Source: Zasmidium citrigriseum
Taxonomy: Eukaryota > Ascomycota > Dothideomycetes > Mycosphaerellales > Mycosphaerellaceae
Length of the DNA stretch: 64,000 nucleotides
Direction: 5' to 3'
Assembly: GCA_002786025.1 (NCBI GenBank)
Contig: NHNW01000010.1
Coordinates: 310,001-374,000, forward strand
The notes beneath the pieces were generated by a model, which saw only the letters and a list, made by a program, of their open reading frames with translations, did no database searches and had not been told where the DNA came from. Positions 56,288-64,000 of this stretch are shown here, one piece after another. Each line of letters begins with the position of its first letter. The stretch's first letter is position 1. The position numbers and the translations under genes are program-made.

Positions 56288-58375
56288 CTACGATCCCCTT
56301 GCCGTTCCTCGATTCTTTGGCGGCCGTCCACGTGGTTTTCCTGTACCCTTTGTCTTCGTTACGCCAGTTGGAGCTGCGCCGGTGGCTGCTCCACCACGGC
56401 CTCCTCGACCACCACGAGTTGTGCCTCGTCCGCGGGTTGTGCCTCGTCCATTGCCACGGCCACGACTATTACCACGACCACTGCCGCTGGCATTGCCACT
56501 GCCTCTACCGCCTCGACCGCCCCGTGAACCACGACCTCCTCGTCCTCCACGATTGCCGCGACCAGGCAAGAACTCAGAGCCTCCAGAGGATTCGGAACCA
56601 GAAGATGATTCAGACATTTCAGAGTCTTCAGGTTCGGCAGACGCTTCAGATTCCTCGGGTTCGGGAGACGCTTCAGAGGCTTCGGCATCAGACGTCTCAG
56701 ACTCCTCGGAGTCTTCCAAGCCGGCATTGTGCTGATCGATCTCAGCTTGAAGTTCCGCTCGTGTCATGCGTCGAATTGGTCCCACTCCAAGTAGACCTGG
56801 ATGCTGGTTTGGAGCGGCTGTTGGTGGAACAGGTGCGTCCTCGTCTCCATCCCCGTCTTGGGAGTCCCCATCGTCATCATCGTCCGGCAGATCGTCAACG
56901 TTATCTGGAACATCTGCCTCATCGTCCGGTTGTGAAGGATCGTCGACTTCTTCAAGAGGATCTTCGCCGTTGGCCGCTGGAGCCTCCCCATCCTGCGCAT
57001 CATCGCGTAGTTGTTGGTTCTCCTCGCGAAGCTGGTCATTCTCTTCTTGAAGTCTGTTGACTTCTTCTTGCAGCTCGTTTTCGTGCTCGCGAGCATCGGC
57101 AAGGCTGTCCACAATATCGTCATACTCATGCGTAGCATTAGTCGTCTCGTTCTCAAGATTTACCAGTAGTGCTTCACGCTCTTGATCTCGTGCTCGTAAA
57201 GTCCTTAGCTCGTCGTTCAGTGTGTCGACTTCGGCTTGCAGCTCTGCTCTATTGTTCTGAGCATCTGTAAGCAAGGCCATGACTTCTTCGTGATCCTCTC
57301 TCCGATTGTCGACCTCGTTTTCGAGATCTGCCACTCGTTCATCGCTTTCTTGGACGCGTTCTTCTGACGTCTGTAGCTCGTCGTTGAGTCTATTGACTTC
57401 AGCGAGCAGAGAATCCCCATGCTGATGACAGTCTTCGAGGTCTTGCTCGAGCTGCTGCACACGATCACGTAGGGCCTCATTCTCGTCATCCGTGTCTATG
57501 GGAAGTTCATCGTCATCTTCGACGTTGTCGTCGTTACCTCCAGAGGCATCTCGCAAACGCTCGACCTCGTCCTGCAGCGCAGCGTTCTCTGCTTGCAGTT
57601 CAGCGCCATCGACCCGAGCCTCGTGCAGCCGGAGAAGATAACTGTCCCTTTCTTCAAGCAATTGAGTAATGTGGTCGTTCGCAAGACGCAAACGCTCTTG
57701 AGGTGGTGTGGCCGGTGGTGACGATCTTGCTGGTGATGGACGCTGGAATCCTGGGCTTCCTCGTGGCGGTGATGGGGAGGCTTCCGATCGATAGGGATAG
57801 ATGGGTGCTTCCGGGGACCAAGATGATTCGCGAGCAGGCGTTGGTGACCGGGGTGTCGACGGAAAACGTCGAGGCCAAACCGGCGACGTCGGTGTTAACG
57901 ACGTTAAACGCTGGGCAGAGTTCGATCCGTGGGGAGACATGGAACCCCAAGGTCTGCTTGTTACCGACCGCCGTGGTGGCGTTGCACGATACATTTGGGA
58001 AAGACGGCTTGGTTCGAAATCGTCTTCCTCGTCTTCGATGTCTTCTTCAACTTCAAGATTGTCCTCGCCGGAGGAACCCTGATCGGCTGGCTGTTCTTCT
58101 TCTTGCATGAGGTTAACTTGTCCTCCCAAGTCCAAGTCTCGGATCACTGCTGCTTCTTCATCAAACTGCTCTTCTTCGAGATCGCCATCATCATCAGATT
58201 CCTCTTCTTCTATGAGAGGCTGCTCATGAGGTCTTTGGGGAAACAAAACTCGTCCGACTGGCTGGCCTCGCTGCAAAACGTTTGGTGTAGACGCTGCTCG
58301 AAACTCTTGCTGCAGTTGATCTTCTGGAGTCGACGACCTGGCGCGCTGTCTTCTATTCGGCGAGCTTCGTGCCAT
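56288..58375 (-). CDS. Acidic coiled-coil protein with RGG box and AT-hook-like tail
   Basis: Single exon, 695 residues. No family is recognised. In order: a basic Ser/Arg start, an acidic stretch (about 55-115), a Ser/Pro-rich part with RxxSP sites (about 125-225), a long coiled coil (about 228-460, Leu/Glu/Asp/Gln heptads), a very acidic Asp-rich block, a Ser/Glu-rich block, and from about 590 a Gly/Arg-rich RGG domain (RGGRGGRGSRGGRGGRGSG) ending KPRGRPPKNRGTARGS with an AT-hook-like PRGRPP core. RGG and AT-hook parts suggest RNA or DNA binding in the nucleus; this is inference. The 3' end is 91 bp from the hydroxyacid dehydrogenase. Confidence 0.75.
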   Translation of the reverse strand: MARSSPNRRQRARSSTPEDQLQQEFRAASTPNVLQRGQPVGRVLFPQRPHEQPLIEEEESDDDGDLEEEQFDEEAAVIRDLDLGGQVNLMQEEEQPADQGSSGEDNLEVEEDIEDEEDDFEPSRLSQMYRATPPRRSVTSRPWGSMSPHGSNSAQRLTSLTPTSPVWPRRFPSTPRSPTPARESSWSPEAPIYPYRSEASPSPPRGSPGFQRPSPARSSPPATPPQERLRLANDHITQLLEERDSYLLRLHEARVDGAELQAENAALQDEVERLRDASGGNDDNVEDDDELPIDTDDENEALRDRVQQLEQDLEDCHQHGDSLLAEVNRLNDELQTSEERVQESDERVADLENEVDNRREDHEEVMALLTDAQNNRAELQAEVDTLNDELRTLRARDQEREALLVNLENETTNATHEYDDIVDSLADAREHENELQEEVNRLQEENDQLREENQQLRDDAQDGEAPAANGEDPLEEVDDPSQPDDEADVPDNVDDLPDDDDDGDSQDGDGDEDAPVPPTAAPNQHPGLLGVGPIRRMTRAELQAEIDQHNAGLEDSEESETSDAEASEASPEPEESEASAEPEDSEMSESSSGSESSGGSEFLPGRGNRGGRGGRGSRGGRGGRGSGNASGSGRGNSRGRGNGRGTTRGRGTTRGGRGGRGGAATGAAPTGVTKTKGTGKPRGRPPKNRGTARGS

Positions 58376-59096
58376 TGCGATCGTTGTTGCTTGTCCTGAA
58401 GATCTGCTTCGTGTTCTTTGTGGTGGATGTGTTGGTGAGCTTTGATCGTTAGACTTGGGCGTCCGGTGTGCTCGAGAGACTGGCTAATGTCTTCATGAGC
58501 GTACCATGAGGTTGTTGAGGTTTGTGTTTGATCATGGTAGCGACGGAAAGGCGACATTGGAGTTTTCATGCTCGACAATAGTAAAGGACAATGAGCTCTT
58601 TCTTATTGTCCGCATTCGGCGTTTTGGCCAATAGCGATGCCAAGCCGAGGAGTAATAACAAAGACTGGGACAAACTCCCAAACATTTCTCTGGCCCAAGA
58701 TGAGATTTCTTCAATGATGACATTTTATCGATTTTGGCAGATGGGTGGGCGATTATGAGGCCTTGTGTTCTGCAGGTTGTGAAGCGACGATTCAGGGGTA
58801 GTGCGAAATGGCACGATGTGGGCATCGGTCTGCTCTGTTTAGCTCAGCAACTTTCCTACAAGGAAAATATCGAATCTTCGAGACGTTTTGAACTGGAGGA
58901 CTGTCGATTCCAGTTGTTGGACTGACAAGACCCTGGTCTTCTATGGCGCTGTAGCCGATCACGGAGCTTCGAGGACGCATACGCAGGGAGGTTGGAAGGA
59001 ATTTCCGCAATTCAAAGTAGATTAAGGTATCGCATTATCTTGTCTAAGTTGTATCAGCTTGAAAAGAAGTTGCGAGCTGGTCGAAGTACGAAGGAC
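58376..59096. other. Intergenic region
   Basis: About 720 bp between two minus-strand genes. No recognised feature. Confidence 0.55.
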
Positions 59097-60293
59097 TCAC
59101 AGCTCAGTTTTCCCATCGTCCACCTGCCTCTTCACAGCCTGCTCCTTCGCCTGGGCTCTGGTCGTGTCAAAGAACCCTTCCAGATCCATCCATTCAGCGG
59201 CAAAGGCAATCGTAAGTAGGGCCCAATCCTCCACAGTATCCGTGTGCAGGTGCTTGCCGTCGTCATCGATGGTGTGCCATACTCGAGGGAAAGGCGAGGT
59301 GATGATATGGAGGATCTCAACACCGCGAGCCATGAACGGAACATGGTCATCTTCAACGTAACCGCCAGCCCACCTATCAGTGTCTTTCTTGTGACCCTCG
59401 TAGAGGAACATGGGCTCGCCTTTCGGCTTCTCACCGTCCTTGAGCTTCGAAGGGTGGTTTGGAGAGCTCTTGAACAAGCCTTGATCTCTGAGCCGCTTCT
59501 CTGCGTCTGCCATCTTTTGATATGCCCAGTGCGTGGTCTTGAAGTAAGAGGGCACTTTGGGATTCTCCGATCCAAGTAGATCGAGCAGGACGAATAACTC
59601 AATCGCTGCGAGTGGTGAATGATACGCACTCCATGCAGAGTATGAAGATCCTTCCCATTCTTCTGCTAAAGATCTTGCGCCATATAGGGAGTCGTCATGT
59701 GTCCATGTTTGAAACGCTTCCTCTCCGTCCAACAGCAGTATTTGGATGCCCTTGTGGCCTTCCAGCATTCCGTCATTCACGTCACCCTGCGCCTCCATTG
59801 ACTCCCACTTCTTGGTCAAAGCCTCGTCCAACGTACGAGCTGCATGCAACAGCATGGCACATGGTGCTGCCGAATCGGTTGCTCCAATAAATCCCTTTGG
59901 AGTCAACTTCGAATCGTAATGCGCGACAAGAGCCAGACGACTGACATCGCCTTCGCCTTCTGCCCAAGGTGGATCGCGAGTAGCGATTATGTTGGTAAAG
60001 GGAAGTTCTTCTCCATTCGACGTTGGCGTTGTACTCGTCGAGTTCTGAAATGTGATCTTCCATTTGGGCAGATTTTGGGAGAAGAAGTCGGTGAGATGCT
60101 TGAGAACAGCACGAGAGCCTTCTGTTCCTGGCACACGTGGAATCAGGATCGGGGAGAGCAGCGCGCCGTTGTCGATATCGAAATCGTCGCCCGGACCTGG
60201 CAGAGAGCGAAGGGTGGAGTCCGAGAGGGCCGTGTACGCGACTGTCTCGCGCACGAGAGCGGGCAGCAGGAGGAGGGCGTTGAAGAGCTTCAT
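59097..60293 (-). CDS. Secreted glutaminyl-peptide cyclotransferase (M28-type)
   Basis: Single exon, 398 residues. The signal peptide MKLFNALLLLPALVRETVAY precedes the M28 fold: ALVAHYDSKL (zinc His/Asp region), IGATDSAAPCAMLLHAAR (second Asp), LLLDGEEAF (Glu pair), WTHDDSLYGARSLAEEW, VEDDHVPFMARGVEILHIIT and HTDTVEDW (zinc His). These match animal/fungal-type glutaminyl cyclases, which form N-terminal pyroglutamate in the secretory path. The start at 60293 gives a good signal peptide. Divergent from the next gene by 201 bp. Confidence 0.92.
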   Translation of the reverse strand: MKLFNALLLLPALVRETVAYTALSDSTLRSLPGPGDDFDIDNGALLSPILIPRVPGTEGSRAVLKHLTDFFSQNLPKWKITFQNSTSTTPTSNGEELPFTNIIATRDPPWAEGEGDVSRLALVAHYDSKLTPKGFIGATDSAAPCAMLLHAARTLDEALTKKWESMEAQGDVNDGMLEGHKGIQILLLDGEEAFQTWTHDDSLYGARSLAEEWEGSSYSAWSAYHSPLAAIELFVLLDLLGSENPKVPSYFKTTHWAYQKMADAEKRLRDQGLFKSSPNHPSKLKDGEKPKGEPMFLYEGHKKDTDRWAGGYVEDDHVPFMARGVEILHIITSPFPRVWHTIDDDGKHLHTDTVEDWALLTIAFAAEWMDLEGFFDTTRAQAKEQAVKRQVDDGKTEL

Positions 60294-60494
60294 GGTGGCA
60301 ATTCTCCAGATATCCAACAGTCGCGCGGTGCTATCGCAGCATGGTGGGTGGTGTGTAGTCGCAAGAAGCAAGAAGCCACGTCTTCGCCGAGTCTCATCTC
60401 GTGAACCTTGACAAGCTGCGGCCAAGCCGAGCAAGCTCCACCTCCGCGGTCTGCAAGTCGCGTCTTCTCTTCTGCTTCACCATCTCACAATGTG

Positions 60495-61412
60495 ATGTTC
60501 TCGCCATCAGCCTTGCGGCTCACTGCCGCTCGCCATCTACAACAGCCTCTTCTACGCAAGGCTCTCTCCTCCTCCACTAGCTATCGGTTGCGAACGCCTG
60601 GACGACCACAATGGACCGCCTTGAGCAAAACCTGGACATGCTCTCGGACGAAGACTACAGTCGCCAACCAAGCAAGTGAAAAGCGTTTCAAATACCCGGA
60701 ATACCTCAATGTATATCGCGCGGGAAGCAGCAAAACGCTGTTCATGGGCTTTCTGCGAGTCGCATCTTTCGTGGTGTTTCCTGTGGGTTGTGTCTTCGCC
60801 ATGAGCTTCTATTTCTCGCCGGATCATTCGAACTGGGTGATAATACCATACGTTCTTGGAGCAGCAGTTCCGGCGGTTGCTGTAGTTCTCTTGACCGGCC
60901 CCCTCGTCCATGCTATCAAGCTCCGTCTTCCACCGAGCGCCCGATCATCAAGAGACGAGTTGCTACGCTTTGTGGAGGACCTCCCTCGCAACGCCGAGTT
61001 ACGTATCGAGTGCTTGAGATTAGCACCATGGCCGACCAAAGCAGAAGTCAAGTTTGGGCTCATGAGGAAATATCGACCGAGCTTCAAAGAGGGTCTATCG
61101 AACCTCGAATACGTGCCAGAGAACATAGGCGAAGCGACGAAGGCACGAGAAGGGACCTGGGGCTTCAACATAATCAAGAACGCAATGGGGAGATTCATGG
61201 TGGATAATGTTGTCCAGGACCGGAGTTCTGCACCCGGCCTGTGGGACAAAATATGGAAGCAGATTCCCGAGCGAGGGAGCGAGCATGATCCTATCAAGAC
61301 ACTAGGGAAGAAGAGGATTGAGAGGACGCCGGTTGCCATGGCGAATCGACCACAGCGAACGACCAGCCTACCTGTACGCCCACAAGCAAAGCCAAGTAGC
61401 GGCAATCGATGA
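60495..61412 (+). CDS. Putative mitochondrial two-pass membrane protein, unknown
   Basis: Single exon, 305 residues. The N-terminus MFSPSALRLTAARHLQQPLL is a clear amphipathic Arg/Leu presequence type. RFKYPEYLNVYRAGSSKTLF leads into two hydrophobic helices (about 83-106 and 114-137) with a short hairpin containing DHSNW. The remaining half is soluble and basic (LPP,  RIECLRLAPWPTKAEVKFG, NIIKNAMGRFMVD). I do not recognise the family; the hairpin followed by a matrix-facing basic part recalls respiratory assembly factors of the TMEM70/186 kind, but this is unproven. An upstream ATGTGA overlaps the start (TGATG). Confidence 0.75.
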   Translation: MFSPSALRLTAARHLQQPLLRKALSSSTSYRLRTPGRPQWTALSKTWTCSRTKTTVANQASEKRFKYPEYLNVYRAGSSKTLFMGFLRVASFVVFPVGCVFAMSFYFSPDHSNWVIIPYVLGAAVPAVAVVLLTGPLVHAIKLRLPPSARSSRDELLRFVEDLPRNAELRIECLRLAPWPTKAEVKFGLMRKYRPSFKEGLSNLEYVPENIGEATKAREGTWGFNIIKNAMGRFMVDNVVQDRSSAPGLWDKIWKQIPERGSEHDPIKTLGKKRIERTPVAMANRPQRTTSLPVRPQAKPSSGNR

Positions 61413-62158
61413 TCAGTGCATCCTCTTCGACACGGCGTGCACTGCGACTCTTCGACACGGCCTGCGCTATCTGCCAGCAGTTGGTTGCCCCCCTATCTTG
61501 CCAAAGTCTGAGAAGACTCGCCCACCCAATGCCAAGATTTAGTGACAGTAGCATAGCTGTCTCAACTCATAGGGCGACTCGCGCGCGGACTGGTTCGAGG
61601 GACGCAGAGGGCAAGTTCTCGCGAGTATCGATCGGAATAAGGCTCGGGGATATGGACGTCCGAAGTACAATCATGAAGGAGCTCAGCCTCACTCAGGGGC
61701 AGTCGAGAAATGCTGTTCCGCAGAGCCTGGAACTGCCTGAGCAACAACTACAGGTTTCAGGCAAGATCTTAAGACTCGTTCTGAAGGGTGGAAAAGCATA
61801 AGCCACTTAGCGTCAGAGTGGCCAACCTTTGTTACTCTTTCAACTGGCTGGTGACCTGCAATTCAGAGCTCCAGACCTCTTTACATTAAGACATCGCCAA
61901 GACGTACAATTTAGCGATTGCAATGTCCTCGTTGGCTCCCCTCGATGAAGCATGCGTAGGCCCCCTCTCATAGAGTAATCTCGAGATTTGAGGAAACTGT
62001 TTCGATTGGGACTTGAGACAATATCTCCATGTGCTCTCCTTCATGTTGTGCTCTTCACGCAGCCAGACAAAAGTCGTGGGCTTCGCTCCAACATCTTCCA
62101 CTTCGTTTGCATCAACGCCACGCTTGCTTTCCACTGTCCAACACCCTCATCACCAAAG
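61413..62158. other. Intergenic region
   Basis: About 750 bp between two plus-strand genes. An open frame at 61409-61801 has no protein-like signature. Nothing else seen. Confidence 0.55.
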
Positions 62159-63703
62159 ATGCCTTCCTCCAACTCTGAGATGCTCATTGTGGCTCGGTAC
62201 CTCAAAGCCAACAACTACAACGAAGTAAGAACATGCACCTTCCCACCTGTCTTGTGCTGACGTCTGACCAAGATTTGATAGTCCTATGAAGCTTTCATCA
62301 GAGAGGCAGAGCTACCTGCCGATGCGGGAAATGTTTCGAAAGGCGACTTGACGCTCGAGACTTTACTGGAAGAGAAGAAGCAGTTCGACATCGCCGTCAA
62401 GTTTGAGAAGTTGGGAGTTGAGGATGCCAGCTCGGCGTGGACCAAGGCTGGTGAGATTTCTCTCTCGTGCTGCAGACTGAGGACGATCTTCTGACATTTC
62501 CAACAGCACCATCGACGGCTCATGAAGTGAAAGTGCTGCCTACCTCGTCGAACATTCTCTCTGCGAGAGTAGACAGCCTCAAAGGCGATGATGGGTGAGT
62601 TCATCTGATGAGCTTCATTGCAGACGGTGGCGTTGATCTATCTCAGCTCTGAGTCCTTCACTCTGTATTCCTCAACAGCGGATCGACGGTTCCACTCTCT
62701 TGATGCTTCAACTCGTACCCTGCAGGCTTCAGTGTCCAATCTACATGATGCTCCGGTCCTCTCATCCTTGCTCCTTGCGAAGGATCGCATTCTCACAGCT
62801 TCCATGTCTGGCCAATTGTATCTCAGCGACTCGAACGGGAGAGTTCTAGAGAAGCGTCGCGATCACACCAAGTACGTGGTGAAAGTTGTCGCCTTGACCG
62901 ACGACCCTGGAGAGTCATACATCGCCACAGCCGGCTGGGACAACAAAGTCGTCATCTACAAGCTGGATCTCAGCGCGAATCTCGAGGTCGGTGAACCCAT
63001 AGCCACCATTCCTCTTTCCTCCAAGCCAGAAGCTATACTGCTTGTTCGACACCCAGAGAACAAGCGACCAGTCCTGCTGGCCAGTAGGACCGACTCTAGC
63101 TTCATCTTCTACTACAGCATTGAGGAACAGCCACGGCTTCTGGGAAAGCAAAACCTTGCACCGCACTCGAATGCCTGGGTTGCATTTACGCCTTCATCGC
63201 TTGAGCTCTGTCCCACGGATTCGAACTTGCTCGCCGTCGGAACTTCGAGCATACCTCACATGAAGTTGCTAATTGTACAGCTGCTTTTCCCGCCGTGGGA
63301 AACAACTGCTGCGCCAGCGCCTCCACAATCCGCTAGAGCCGCACTGCTTGGAGAGCAGCCTATGGAGACACAAGCCTCTCAAGCTCGCGCGGCGCTCATC
63401 ATTGCCGATCGCGAGGCTGCAGCCATCAAAATTCATTGCTCGACATTGGCACCGCAGACGGCATACTCAACTCCAGCAGTGGCATGGAGGCCGGACGGAA
63501 GTGGTGTCTGGGTCAATGGCGATGATGGCGCCATCAGAGGTGTCGAGGCCAGCACTGGCAAGATTGTCAGCACGCTCAAGGGACACGAGCCCGGTACGAA
63601 AGTGCGCTGCTTGTGGGCAGGGACGGTGAAGGATGCGAATAGTGAGAGGGAGATTCTGGTCAGTGGTGGCTTCGACCATAAGCTTATCGTGTGGGAAGCG
63701 TGA
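62159..63703 (+). CDS. LisH/WD40-repeat protein
   Basis: CDS join(62159..62224, 62282..62450, 62507..62594, 62647..63703), 459 residues. MPSSNSEMLIVARYLKANNY and NESYEAFIREAEL form a LisH-like dimerising motif. From about 110 there are seven or so WD-type blades, with clear ones at YIATAGWDNKVVIYKLD, GSGVWVNGDDGAIRGVE and ILVSGGFDHKLIVWEA (the last blade). The family is a scaffold type; the partner is unknown. The third intron end is chosen at CTCAG before a Ser-Glu-Ser codon run, as the earlier GCAG breaks the frame. Cytosolic or nuclear. Confidence 0.85.
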
Positions 63704-64000
63704 GATTGCGGTATGGAAAAATCAGTCCTGAAGGTGCTGTTGAGATGTATCATGATTGACTGAAGCGCCTCGAAGGCTCGAGTCCTGCCGAGTCCTCCAC
63801 TCTGCCACTGGCTCTTCTACGATTCCTTCAAAACCACAACTCCTCGCATTCCCTGATCGCGCATTTTCTCGTGAAAGCCTGTCTCAATTCGTCAGCGCCC
63901 ACTCCAAAAGCTTTCGAGCCCACGAGAAGATATGAGAAAATTGCTCCAAGATCAGAAAAGAGGCGTGAGTATCACCAACAATTGGTCTGATGGGGTTAAA
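63704..64000. other. Right-edge intergenic region
   Basis: About 300 bp. A possible plus-strand first exon starts at 63932 (MRKLLQDQKRG then GTGAGT), but it leaves the window before it can be tested. Confidence 0.35.

Noticed and set aside
61409..61801. 130-codon plus-strand ORF after the two-pass membrane protein
   Set aside because: It overlaps the end of that gene in another frame and resembles no protein.
63932..63970. Possible first exon of a plus-strand gene at the right edge
   Set aside because: Only 11 codons before a GTGAGT donor are visible; it cannot be told from chance without more sequence.

Overview
This 64 kb window is nuclear DNA of a filamentous ascomycete (Pezizomycotina), most likely a Dothideomycete of the Mycosphaerella type. 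The evidence is dense short genes on both strands, 50-130 bp GT-AG introns with CTRAC-like branch sites, and characteristically fungal families (BUT2 secreted protein, Tri12-type transporters, CAP10/GT90, PXA protein, SnoaL-like protein). There are no operons, bacterial mobile elements or CRISPR arrays. I reconstructed 31 protein-coding genes by splicing; 30 are complete and one (MED7) runs off the left edge. Exon joins, given in the evidence fields, were checked for phase and for continuity of family motifs.

Layout. 0-13 kb: MED7 (partial) and MED15 are divergent, followed by an HSL-type alpha/beta hydrolase, a membrane GT90/CAP10 glycosyltransferase and MED10, so three Mediator subunits lie within about 13 kb. 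13-18 kb: a PXA-domain protein with a 908 bp intron and a CENP-B-type DNA-binding protein lacking a transposase domain. 18.3-21.7 kb: gene-free. 21.7-32 kb: cysteine dioxygenase, the GTPase RBG1/DRG1, a nine-exon Tri12-type MFS transporter and a large membrane/coiled-coil protein with an internal tandem repeat. 33-45 kb: housekeeping genes (SnoaL-like, mitochondrial pyruvate carrier, complex I B8 subunit, LigB/DODA dioxygenase, acyl-protein thioesterase, an unknown acidic protein, an SDR, a glutamine synthetase-like protein, synaptobrevin and a 63-residue hydrophobic protein). 45-50 kb: a second Tri12-type transporter tail-to-tail with a Pyr4/PaxB-like membrane protein. 50-64 kb: BUT2 secreted protein, mitochondrial-type SDR, small membrane protein, D-2-hydroxyacid dehydrogenase, acidic coiled-coil RGG protein, glutaminyl cyclase, mitochondrial membrane protein and a LisH/WD40 protein.

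The most interesting signals are at the level of gene structure. The acyl-protein thioesterase stop codon (TGA C) is followed in frame by 44 codons encoding a basic-tailed transmembrane helix, which suggests a readthrough tail-anchored isoform. The glutamine synthetase-like gene needs a 5-nt microexon. The divergent SDR next to it may have its start codon split by an intron. Other micro-exons (12, 14, 22, 23, 26 nt) occur throughout. The genes do not form a single pathway; the only cluster-like groupings are the Mediator genes, a bidirectional pair of mitochondrial genes (MPC2 and NDUFA2), and the transporter/terpene-cyclase-like pair.
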